Shown piece after piece: positions 22,063 to 29,477 of a DNA stretch of 64,000 nucleotides. The stretch spans positions 475,442 through 539,441 of the forward strand of contig NZ_JAEUAX010000002.1 in the NCBI RefSeq assembly GCF_019511645.1. The letters are read 5' to 3'. A program made the position numbers and the translations under genes. Origin of the DNA: Microbacterium ureisolvens. GTDB taxonomy: Bacteria > Actinomycetota > Actinomycetes > Actinomycetales > Microbacteriaceae. How positions within the stretch are numbered: position 1 is the stretch's first letter; each line of letters begins with the position of its first letter. The notes under the pieces were generated by a model. That model had not been told where the DNA came from. It searched no databases and was given only the letters and a program-made list of their open reading frames with translations.

Positions 22063-23085
22063 TCACGCGACAGGTTCGAGAACGGATGCCTCGGTCCTCG
22101 CTTCGGCGGAGGCCGAGGCATCCGCCTTCTCATCGAGGTGGCACGCGAACCGCGAGCGGTAGGCGGTGGGCGTGGTGCCGAGCACGCGTGCGAAGTTCTG
22201 CCGCAGCACGGCCGCCGAGCCGAACCCGCTCTCGTAGGCGATGCGGTCGAGGCCGAGATCGGTCTTCTCGAGCAGGCGCTGCGCGTGGATGATCCGCTGC
22301 CGCGCGAGCCAGGCGGCCGGGGTGGCCCCGTAGTCGGCCTTGAACCGGCGGGCGAAGGTGCGCGGCGACATGTGGGCCTTGGTCGCGAGCTGGTCGACCG
22401 TGAGCTCGAGGCGCAGGTTGTCGAGCATCCAGTCCGTGACCGGCGCGAGCGACAGCGACGTCGTGGCCGGCAGCGGGTTCGCGATGAACTGGGCCTGGCC
22501 GCCGTCTCGCTGCGGCGGCACGACCATACGGCGGGCGATGATGTTGGTCATCTCGGCGCCGAGCTCCTGGCGCAGGAGGTGCAGGCAGGCGTCGAGCCCC
22601 GCCGCGGTGCCTGCGCTCGTGATGATGCGGCCGTCCTGCACGTAGAGCACGTCGGGGTCGACGTCTATCGACGGGTACATCTCCTTCATCTTCTGCGCGT
22701 ACATCCAGTGCGTGGTCGCGCGGCGGCCGTCGAGCACGCCCGAGGCGGCGACCACGAACGAGCCGCTGCACACGCTCAGCACCCAGGCGTCGCGGGCGAC
22801 CGCGGCGCGGATGACGTCGAGCACGCGTTCGTCGACATCGCTCCAGTACTGGTGCGGAACCGGCGACACCACGACGAGATCGGCCTCGTACGCGAACGAG
22901 AGGTCGGCGTCGACGTTGATCGAGAAGCCCATCTTGGACTGCACGGCGCCGGGGTCGGGCGTGACCACGCGGAAGTCGAAGTTCGGGATGCCGTCGTCGG
23001 AGCGATCGAGGCCGAACGCCTCGCACGCGACCCCGAACTCGAACGGCGCGAAGCCGTCCGTCACGATGCAGGCGACTGTCTTCAT
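22063..23085 (-). CDS. GlxA family AraC-type transcriptional regulator
   Basis: 340 residues. The N-terminal half (1 to about 170) is a DJ-1/PfpI-like domain with the nucleophile-elbow Cys in VCSGSFVVAASG. The C-terminal half is a double helix-turn-helix AraC domain (about 220-320, MSPRTFARRFKADYGATPAAW ... YESGFGSAAVLRQNF). Such regulators usually activate catabolic or stress genes; the ligand is unknown. The ATG at 23085 has a GGAGG Shine-Dalgarno. It is divergent from a 38-residue protein with a CTGCCA/TGGCAG palindrome between them. The last 25 residues run through a terminator-like hairpin. Confidence 0.88.
   Translation of the reverse strand: MKTVACIVTDGFAPFEFGVACEAFGLDRSDDGIPNFDFRVVTPDPGAVQSKMGFSINVDADLSFAYEADLVVVSPVPHQYWSDVDERVLDVIRAAVARDAWVLSVCSGSFVVAASGVLDGRRATTHWMYAQKMKEMYPSIDVDPDVLYVQDGRIITSAGTAAGLDACLHLLRQELGAEMTNIIARRMVVPPQRDGGQAQFIANPLPATTSLSLAPVTDWMLDNLRLELTVDQLATKAHMSPRTFARRFKADYGATPAAWLARQRIIHAQRLLEKTDLGLDRIAYESGFGSAAVLRQNFARVLGTTPTAYRSRFACHLDEKADASASAEARTEASVLEPVA
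22083..22124. repeat. Terminator-like hairpin inside the GlxA-type gene 3' end
   Basis: CGGATGCCTCGG (22083-22094) pairs perfectly with 22113-22124. The same stem type is an intergenic terminator at 17286 and 35274, but here it is translated (Ala/Ser/Glu-rich tail). It may still terminate the convergent DUF7144 transcript. Confidence 0.65.
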
Positions 23086-23129
23086 CCGAACCTCCACGAC
23101 TGGCAGTTTTCGTGCGATGTGTGTCCATT

Positions 23130-23145
23130 CTGCCACTCGTGGCAG
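23130..23145. promoter_or_regulatory. CTGCCA-N4-TGGCAG palindrome, candidate GlxA-type operator
   Basis: Perfect 6-bp dyad midway between the divergent starts at 23085 and 23173. Further TGGCAG/CTGCCA half-sites lie at 23101-23106 and 23168-23173. The arrangement fits an autoregulated AraC-type regulator controlling itself and the small divergent gene. Confidence 0.6.
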
Positions 23146-23172
23146 TACTGACGCAAGCGTAGCGTTTCTGCC

Positions 23173-23289
23173 ATGTTCATGGTGATTCTTCTCGCAGCCC
23201 TGTCCGCGGTGGCGTTCGCATCGACGATCGCCGCCCTCCGCAACGACGGTTACCGTCGCCTCCCCACCGACCGCACTCGCCTCCCCTGA
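23173..23289 (+). CDS. Small membrane protein, 38 residues
   Basis: Reads MFMVILLAALSAVAFASTIA, then a short tail with RNDGYRRLPTDRTRLP. One hydrophobic helix (about 2-21) and a basic C-terminal tail. From memory, Microbacteriaceae carry many tiny proteins of this plan (one helix plus a D-G-Y-x-R-x-P-T tail) of unknown role. The codons show the G/C-rich third positions of real genes here. It is divergent from the GlxA-type regulator, and the start overlaps a CTGCCA half-site, so it may be that regulator's target. No clear Shine-Dalgarno. Confidence 0.65.
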   Translation: MFMVILLAALSAVAFASTIAALRNDGYRRLPTDRTRLP

Positions 23290-23322
23290 CCCTCGCGGTG
23301 TCCAACCCGCGGGTCCCTGACC

Positions 23323-23402
23323 CCTCAGATGAGGATCAGAGCCGGGTTGAGGAGCGGATCCCCGGATCCACTCCTCAACCCGGCTCTCGTCCTCAACTGA
23401 GG
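23323..23402. repeat. CCTCANNTGAGG intergenic element, copy 1
   Basis: 80 bp. Outer palindromes CCTCAGATGAGG (23323-23334) and CCTCAACTGAGG (23391-23402) start 68 bp apart. Inside, a perfect 17-bp stem pairs 23338-23354 with 23371-23387 and adds the inner half-sites TGAGG (23348) and CCTCA (23373), each 18 bp from the outer one. Lies between convergent genes. Best-preserved of five copies. Confidence 0.85.
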
Positions 23403-23428
23403 ACCTTCGCAGCGTGCGTCGGTCGGGC

Positions 23429-24676
23429 TCAGGCGGTGACGCGGTCATAGACCTCGACCATCGCCGCGGAGCGCGACGACTGCCGGAAGCGCTCGCGGAT
23501 GGTCGGGTCCGGCACGCGCGGCGCTCCGGCGGATATATCGGATGCTGCGCCCCTCAGCGCGCCCGCCAATGCGGCGATCGACGGGTCGGGGGTGACGCCG
23601 TCGCCCACGGCCCAGAAGCCCGTTCCGAGCTCGGCCGCGAGGTCGGGATCGCTGACCACCGCGGGTGTTCCGAGCGACGCCGCCTCGAAGATCGTCATGC
23701 CCTGGGTCTCGAAGCCGATCGAGGTCTGCACGACCGCGTCGGCGGCGGCGATGCGCCCCAGGGTCCGGGCGTACGGCATCCTTCCCGCGAAGATCACGGT
23801 CGCGCGAGGCCGGAGCTTCTCGACCAGACGACGCGCCGCGCGCAGCTGACCACCACCGCCGATGATCTCGACCTCGGCCTCGATGTCCGAGGCGGCGAGC
23901 GCCTCGAGGAACGGAATCAGGCGCTTCTCCGGGCTCATGCGCCCGAGCCACACGAAGCGAGGGAGCCCCGGAGCGCGCCCGGCCGGAGCGGTCGCCAGCA
24001 CCTCGTCGAGCGCGTCGTCGTCGATGCCGTTCCAGATCACGTCGACTGCGGCGGCGGCCGGCGACGACCTCGCCCCGGGCACGACGCCGTTCGCCTCGAG
24101 CCGGCGCGCGAAGTGCGTCGACGGGGCGGTGATCGCGGCGGCCCGGACGCCGAACCGGCGCAGGTACGCCCAGCCGTCATGGCCGCGCTCGTCGACAGCG
24201 GCGCCGGCGCGTGCCCCCAAGGCCCGGCGCTGCCAGGCGTTCAGCACGCGGAGCACGGTCTTCGGGAACGGCGTCGTCGCCTCGATCCCGACGTCGAGTC
24301 GATTGTGCATGGTGTGCACGATCGGGAGTCCGTGCCGCTCGGCGTACCGCACGCCGATGAACGCGCCCCAGAAGTCGCCCTGGATGTGCACGACGTCGAC
24401 CGGTGGGCGGCGTGCCATCGCAGCATCCAGCCGCCGATCGGTACGCCTGCCGGGCCAGGTCATCGAGTACTCGCGGTCGGCCGTGATGGGGATCGACGGC
24501 AGGTCGACGTAGGCGGGATCGGCGGCCTCAGCCCGCGCCCGTGGGCCGTGCATGGCGGGCGCGACCATGGTGACGAGGTGCCCGGCCTTCTCGAGGAAGC
24601 GGCGCTGCAGCCGCATCGAGACCTGCGCCCCGCCGAGCGATTCGGCGTGCTGGTCGCCGAACATCACGACGTGCAC
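23429..24676 (-). CDS. Glycosyltransferase family 4 protein
   Basis: 415 residues, GT-B fold. The N-terminal domain starts MHVVMFGDQHAESLGGAQVSM, with the Gly-rich donor/acceptor loop; the C-terminal domain has FVWLGRMSPEKRLIPFLEAL and the nucleotide-sugar-binding FETQGMTIFEAASLGTPAVVS with the conserved E-x7-E-like signature. Typical roles are transfer of a hexose to a lipid or a polysaccharide on the cytoplasmic side of the membrane. It lies 6 nt after another GT4 gene, so the two form an operon and may act in sequence on one glycolipid. Acceptor and sugar are unknown. Confidence 0.88.
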   Translation of the reverse strand: MHVVMFGDQHAESLGGAQVSMRLQRRFLEKAGHLVTMVAPAMHGPRARAEAADPAYVDLPSIPITADREYSMTWPGRRTDRRLDAAMARRPPVDVVHIQGDFWGAFIGVRYAERHGLPIVHTMHNRLDVGIEATTPFPKTVLRVLNAWQRRALGARAGAAVDERGHDGWAYLRRFGVRAAAITAPSTHFARRLEANGVVPGARSSPAAAAVDVIWNGIDDDALDEVLATAPAGRAPGLPRFVWLGRMSPEKRLIPFLEALAASDIEAEVEIIGGGGQLRAARRLVEKLRPRATVIFAGRMPYARTLGRIAAADAVVQTSIGFETQGMTIFEAASLGTPAVVSDPDLAAELGTGFWAVGDGVTPDPSIAALAGALRGAASDISAGAPRVPDPTIRERFRQSSRSAAMVEVYDRVTA

Positions 24677-24682
24677 GGCGGC

Positions 24683-25900
24683 CTACTCGGGCAGCGGCTC
24701 GTCGCGGTACAGCGCCTCGAACGTGTCGAGCGTGCGCTTCATGTCGTGCACCTTGACGCCCTCGAGCGAGCACTTCTGCATGCGCACGCGCTCTTCGGGC
24801 GACTGCGTGAGCACCGTCGTGAGCTTGGCGGCGAGGTCGTCGACGTCGCCGGGTCGGAAGAGGTAGCCGTTCTCGCCGTCGTGCACGAGGTGCGGGAGCG
24901 CCACCGCGTCTGCGGCGACGATCGGCAGGCCGGAGGCCATCGCCTCCATGGTCGCGATCGACTGCAGCTCGGCGATCGACGCGATCACGAACAGGCTCGC
25001 GTTGGTCAGGAGCGCACGCAGCTCCTCGTCGGTGGTGTGACCGTGGAAGTGCACGCGGTCGCCCAGGTCGAGCTCCGCCACGAGCTGCTCGAGGTTGCGG
25101 CGCTGGTCGCCCGAGCCGACGATGTCGAAGCGCACGTCCAGCGCCGGGTCGAGCTTCGCGATCGCGCGCAGCACGACGTCGATCTGCTTCTCGGTCGTGA
25201 GCCGGCCGACGAACACCAGCCGGTGCGCGTCGCGCGGCGTGAGGTCGGCCGTGTAGTTGGAGGCGTCGATGCCGCAGCTGACCGGGATGACGTCCTGGAT
25301 GTCGATGGTGCGCTCGAGGAACTCGGCGGCCCTGCGGGTCGGGGTCGTGACGGCGCGGGTCATCTTGAAGGTGCGCTCGGCGTCCTCCCACGCGAGCTTC
25401 ACGGCGTACTGCGTCCACGACGGCGGGAGCACCGTGAAGTCGAGCACGTTCTCGGCCATCACGTGATTCGTCGCGACGACGGGGATGCCGCGCTTGCGCG
25501 CCTCGCGCGTGAGGCCGCGGCCGATCACGATGTGCGACTGGATGTGCACGACGTCGGGCTGCACCTCGTCGAGCACGCGGCGCGCGTAGTACTTCGACCG
25601 GAACGGCAGGACGAACGTGAGCCAGTCGTGCGGATACCACCGCCACGACGGCAGCCGGTGCATGGTCATGGGCTGACCCTCGATGACCTCGGTGAAGGTG
25701 CCGTGCTCGCGGTGCGTCTTGCTGGGCGCCATCACGTGCACCTTGTGACCGCGCGCCACCATGCCGGCGGCGAGGCGCTCCGCGAAGCGGGCGGCGCCGT
25801 TCACGTGCGGGAGGAACGTGTCGGCGCCGTAGAGGATCGTCAGTGCGCGCGGACTCGCGGCGTCGGCGGTGGTGTCGTCGGGCGTCGCAGGATCGGTCAC
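24683..25900 (-). CDS. Glycosyltransferase family 4 protein
   Basis: 405 residues, GT-B fold. N-terminal LTILYGADTFLPHVNGAARFAERLAAGM; C-terminal donor site FVGRLTTEKQIDVVLRAIAKL and SIATMEAMASGLPIVAADAVALPHLV. This resembles the GDP-mannose- or UDP-sugar-using transferases of actinobacterial glycolipid synthesis (PimB/MgtA-like), but I cannot name the acceptor. First gene of the two-gene operon. The GTG at 25900 gives MTDPATPDD; the frame runs on to 25951 with no better start and no clear Shine-Dalgarno, so the start is uncertain. Confidence 0.88.
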   Translation of the reverse strand: MTDPATPDDTTADAASPRALTILYGADTFLPHVNGAARFAERLAAGMVARGHKVHVMAPSKTHREHGTFTEVIEGQPMTMHRLPSWRWYPHDWLTFVLPFRSKYYARRVLDEVQPDVVHIQSHIVIGRGLTREARKRGIPVVATNHVMAENVLDFTVLPPSWTQYAVKLAWEDAERTFKMTRAVTTPTRRAAEFLERTIDIQDVIPVSCGIDASNYTADLTPRDAHRLVFVGRLTTEKQIDVVLRAIAKLDPALDVRFDIVGSGDQRRNLEQLVAELDLGDRVHFHGHTTDEELRALLTNASLFVIASIAELQSIATMEAMASGLPIVAADAVALPHLVHDGENGYLFRPGDVDDLAAKLTTVLTQSPEERVRMQKCSLEGVKVHDMKRTLDTFEALYRDEPLPE

Positions 25901-26029
25901 GGGGTTAGGGGCCTGTCTGTGCGGCGGGGACGCGCGGCAGCGGCTGGTCACCGCGCGCCCTCCACCCTACCCGAGGGGTTTCCGGGGGCTCCCCAGGAAC
26001 GCGCCCGTCGGGGCACGTACCCTGGTCGC

Positions 26030-26671
26030 ATGCCCCGACTGCAGGCCGACGCCGACCCGAACCTCTGGGTGCCCGTGACCGAGTCGCTCGGCTTCCGAGG
26101 ACGCCGTCACCGGAAGACGGCGATACGGATGCTGCTCAATCAGGCGGGCGGCATGATGATCGGCCCTGCGGGCGCGGTGCCGATCGAGTCGGGCGCGAGC
26201 GCGGGCGGGCAGCCGCGCCCCGGCAACGGCTTCGCCGCCTGGGCGATGAGCCAGGCCGCGCCCTTCCTGATGCGCAAGGCCGCGGGTCGGGTGCTGGTGT
26301 GGGTCTGGAAGGCCGACGCCGAGCTCGTCGTCGTGATGGCCCAGGTGCAGCAGGCCACCAACGACCTCCGCGCCGCGCGGGCGATGATGCCGATGGAGTA
26401 CGACGACACCGAATCGTTCCGCAACCCCTACCTCGGCGTCGGCGAGAAGCTCGAGATGGCGCTGCCCTCCGACACGCGCACCCCGCCGTTCGCCACTTAC
26501 ACGTGGGACACCGGCACGCACTTCGTGACGGTGACGGCGGTCTGCTCCGACCGCGAGCGCTTCGGCACCGTGATCGGCAGTGTCGACGACCTCGCGCGCA
26601 CACTCCGGATCGTGGACGACCTCACCGTCGGCGAGTCGCCCGAGGTGCTCCGCATCGAGCCGAAGAACTGA
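26030..26671 (+). CDS. Hypothetical protein, 213 residues
   Basis: Not recognised. It begins MPRLQADADPNLWVPVTESL. The middle is Gly/Ala-rich without a convincing membrane helix. The C-terminal half (about 120-205) looks like a compact alpha/beta domain with alternating strands (FATYTWDTGTHFVTVTAVCSD) and ends LRIEPKN. The ATG has a TACCCT box at 26018-26023, 6 nt upstream, so the mRNA is probably leaderless. It is divergent from the glycosyltransferase operon but nothing else links them. Confidence 0.75.
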   Translation: MPRLQADADPNLWVPVTESLGFRGRRHRKTAIRMLLNQAGGMMIGPAGAVPIESGASAGGQPRPGNGFAAWAMSQAAPFLMRKAAGRVLVWVWKADAELVVVMAQVQQATNDLRAARAMMPMEYDDTESFRNPYLGVGEKLEMALPSDTRTPPFATYTWDTGTHFVTVTAVCSDRERFGTVIGSVDDLARTLRIVDDLTVGESPEVLRIEPKN

Positions 26672-26802
26672 GGGACTTCGCACGTGACCTCTCGCGGGTG
26701 GTGGCGCTCCTTCAGCGGCGCCACCGGATCGACGGCGCCTGACGGCAGACGACCGATACGGTAGCCACGCCGTTATCGTTCGACACCTCAGGAGGCACGC
26801 CC

Positions 26803-27474
26803 ATGGGCGCCGTCATCGGAGAGATCCTTCCCCTCGCGCTCGGTGTGGCGATCAGCCCGATCCCGATCATCGCGGCGATCCTGATGCTCCTGTCGCCCAA
26901 GGCGCGGGTCACGAGCGTCGGGTTCCTCCTCGGCTGGGTGCTCGGCATCGTCGTGGCGGTGACCCTGTTCACGCTGCTGTCGTCGATCCTCCCCGAGCAG
27001 GACGCGGACGGCTCGAAGCCTGTCGCGGGCGTGATCAAGCTCGTGCTGGGGGCGGGGCTGCTGCTCCTCGCGATCCGCCAGTGGCGCGGGCGGCCGAAGG
27101 CGGGCGAAGAGCCCACCATGCCCAAGTGGATGCAGGCGATCGACAAGGTCACCTTCCCCGTGGCGTTCGGCCTCGGGTTCCTCCTCTCGGCGGTCAACCC
27201 CAAGAACCTGCTCATGGCTGCTGCCGCCGGCGTCGACATCGGCTCGGCGGGGCTCGACACGGGGTCGATCGTGCTCGTGATCGGGGTGTTCACGCTGATC
27301 GCAGCATCCACCGTCCTCGTCCCGGTGGTGGGCTACCTCATCGCCGCTGAGAAGCTCCGCGGCCCGCTCGACGCGCTGCGCGTGTGGCTGGGCAAGGAGA
27401 ACGCGGTCATCATGGCCGTTCTGCTGCTGGTCATCGGCGTCTCGCTCATCGGCAAGGGCATCGGCTCGTTCTGA
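26803..27474 (+). CDS. GAP/Sap family membrane protein
   Basis: 223 residues with six hydrophobic helices. The opening IGEILPLALGVAISPIPIIA and the middle GFLLSAVNPKNLLMAAAAG are signatures of the GAP family (Sap, sulfolipid-1-addressing protein of mycobacteria; LysE-like fold). Members export or address lipids or small solutes; the cargo here is unknown. A GGAGG Shine-Dalgarno precedes the ATG. The formylglycine-generating enzyme gene starts 20 nt after the stop but has its own promoter box. Confidence 0.82.
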   Translation: MGAVIGEILPLALGVAISPIPIIAAILMLLSPKARVTSVGFLLGWVLGIVVAVTLFTLLSSILPEQDADGSKPVAGVIKLVLGAGLLLLAIRQWRGRPKAGEEPTMPKWMQAIDKVTFPVAFGLGFLLSAVNPKNLLMAAAAGVDIGSAGLDTGSIVLVIGVFTLIAASTVLVPVVGYLIAAEKLRGPLDALRVWLGKENAVIMAVLLLVIGVSLIGKGIGSF

Positions 27475-27494
27475 CCCCGGGCTACGGTGGAGCC

Positions 27495-28409
27495 GTGACT
27501 GCGGCGACCCACGACCAGGTGCTCCTCGACGGCGGTGTCTTCCGCATGGGGTCGGACGAGTTCTATCCCGACGAGCAGCCCGTGCATGAGCGCGAGGTCG
27601 CGCCGTTCCGCATCGACCGGTACGCCGTCACCAACGCGCAATACGCCGCGTTCGTCGACGACACCGGGTACGTCACCGTCGCCGAGCGCGAGCTCGACCC
27701 GGCCGCGTTCGAGGGCGCGGACCCCGCCGACCTCGTGCCGGGCGCGATGGTCTTCACCCCGACACCGGGCCCCGTCGACCTGCGCGATTGGCGCAACTGG
27801 TGGCGGTGGCAGCCGGGGGCCTTCTGGCGCCGGCCGTTCGGACCCGAGTCGTCGATCGACGAGAGGATGCAGCATCCGGTCGTCCATGTCGCCTTCGAGG
27901 ACGCGACCGCGTATGCCGAGTGGGCGGGGCTGCGGCTTCCCACCGAGGCCGAGCACGAGTTCGCCGCGCGGGGCGGGCTCGAGGGGGCGCGGTTCGCGTG
28001 GGGTGACGAGCCGTACCCGGGCGGCGTCGCGCAGGCGAACTCGTGGCTCGGGCGTTTCCCGTACGACAACCAGGGGGTCGGGGATGCCGCCCCCGTCGGG
28101 TCGTACGAGCCGAACGGCTACGGGTTGTACGACATGACCGGCAACGTGTGGGAGTGGACTACCGACTACTACACGCCGCGGCACCTGCGCCTGTCGGACA
28201 AGCCCGTCGACGCCGGCAAGCGGGCGAACCTCCTCGCCGCGGCGAGCGCGCAGGAGGGCTTCCCGTCGATCCCGCGCCGTGTGCTCAAGGGCGGCTCGCA
28301 CCTGTGCTCACCGGACTACTGCCTGCGCTTCCGCCCCGCCGCGCGCTCCCCCCAGGCCGAAGACACGGGCATGTCGCACATCGGCTTCCGCTGCGCGAGC
28401 GACGCCTGA
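27495..28409 (+). CDS. Formylglycine-generating enzyme (sulfatase-modifying factor)
   Basis: 304 residues. Oxidises the Cys of a CxPxR motif in sulfatases to formylglycine. The C-terminal part carries the Cu-binding active-site pair Cys271 and Cys276 (GGSHLCSPDYCLRFRPAARS), spaced five residues as in characterised aerobic FGEs, and ends SHIGFRCASDA. The N-terminal FRMGSDEFYPDEQPVHE and AVTNAQYAAFV are the FGE-sulfatase fold start. Paralogues such as EgtB lack the second Cys, so a true FGE is likely. The client is probably the sulfatase at 29478. The GTG at 27495 follows a TACGGT box (27483-27488) by 6 nt. Confidence 0.9.
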   Translation: MTAATHDQVLLDGGVFRMGSDEFYPDEQPVHEREVAPFRIDRYAVTNAQYAAFVDDTGYVTVAERELDPAAFEGADPADLVPGAMVFTPTPGPVDLRDWRNWWRWQPGAFWRRPFGPESSIDERMQHPVVHVAFEDATAYAEWAGLRLPTEAEHEFAARGGLEGARFAWGDEPYPGGVAQANSWLGRFPYDNQGVGDAAPVGSYEPNGYGLYDMTGNVWEWTTDYYTPRHLRLSDKPVDAGKRANLLAAASAQEGFPSIPRRVLKGGSHLCSPDYCLRFRPAARSPQAEDTGMSHIGFRCASDA

Positions 28410-28413
28410 CGGG

Positions 28414-29349
28414 TCACTCCGCGGGCGGGAAAACCGCGGACCAGTCGTCGCGCACGCTCACGACGGTGAAGCCGTGGACGGATGCCGCGTCCAGCGCCTG
28501 CTCCGCGCCCTTGTCGTAGGGGGCGTCGCCACGGCCGGAGTCGTCGTCGTGGTGCACGAGCAGCGCGAGGCTGCGGGGGCTGCCCTGCGCGAAGCGGAGC
28601 ATCGGGATGTCGCCGTTCGAGTTTCCCGCGGCGAGGATCGGGCGCCGGCCCACCCGCATCCAGATGCGCACCGGCTTCTCCGGGCCGTCGTCGAAGAACG
28701 CGAGGGTCGACGTGTACCGCACGACGTTGTCGTCGGCGTCGTACTCGAGGCCCATGCCCGTGCCGACCACCCGCTCGGCGGGGATGCCGTAGTAGTCCCG
28801 CGTCATCGGCCGCATGAAGTCGCGGTCACCGCCCGACACGATGTATGCCGTGAATCCGTGCGCCTCGAGGAAGCGGATGAGCTCCACCATCGGCTGATAC
28901 ACGGTGTGCGCGTAGGAGCTGCCGCGCGACAGATGGCGGGCATCGCGATAGAAGGCGGCGACGGATGCCTCGTACTCCTCGACGCTCGCACCGGCGCTCG
29001 ATCCCGACACGGCCGCGATCAGCGCGCCGAGGTCTGAGTCGTCACCGGCGTAGTGCTTGTCGACCGCCTGTCCCAGCCACGCGAAGTCGCCGGATGCCGC
29101 GGCCTTGTACGGCTGGCGATCCGTGAGCGACGGGTCGGCCGCGGCCTGCGCCTTCCACTGCTGCAGCAGGTAGTGCAGCTGCGTGGGCATCGGCTTCTCG
29201 GTCCACAGGGTGCCGTCGTTGTCGAACACCGCCACGCGGGCGTCGGGCGGGACGAAATCCGGACCGCCCTCGGCGGTCACGGCGTCGACGAATTCCAGGA
29301 TCGCGGCACGGGTCGCCGTGTCGCGCCACGACGGCAGCGGCTCGCTCAT
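28414..29349 (-). CDS. HAD superfamily hydrolase
   Basis: 311 residues. HAD motif I is VFDNDGTLW with Asp43 and Asp45; motif II is IVSGGDRDF; motif III/IV appears near FFDDGPEKP and AGNSNGDIPML. The large insert between motif I and II forms a helical cap. This matches the phosphoserine-phosphatase-like HAD subgroup, so a phosphomonoesterase is likely; the substrate is unknown. It is convergent with the FGE gene (4-bp gap) and divergent from the sulfatase. A TAGAGT box lies 6 nt before the ATG. Confidence 0.85.
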   Translation of the reverse strand: MSEPLPSWRDTATRAAILEFVDAVTAEGGPDFVPPDARVAVFDNDGTLWTEKPMPTQLHYLLQQWKAQAAADPSLTDRQPYKAAASGDFAWLGQAVDKHYAGDDSDLGALIAAVSGSSAGASVEEYEASVAAFYRDARHLSRGSSYAHTVYQPMVELIRFLEAHGFTAYIVSGGDRDFMRPMTRDYYGIPAERVVGTGMGLEYDADDNVVRYTSTLAFFDDGPEKPVRIWMRVGRRPILAAGNSNGDIPMLRFAQGSPRSLALLVHHDDDSGRGDAPYDKGAEQALDAASVHGFTVVSVRDDWSAVFPPAE

Positions 29350-29477
29350 GCCGTGACTCTAGCGGGCACGCGAGTCGACCCTTCCCCGAGACACGGAGTC
29401 CCCCTAGGGTGCCAAGTGGGAGACCTCGTCGGGTCTCCCTGCTTGTTTGTGACGTGCGTGAAGAACGGAGTGACCCT

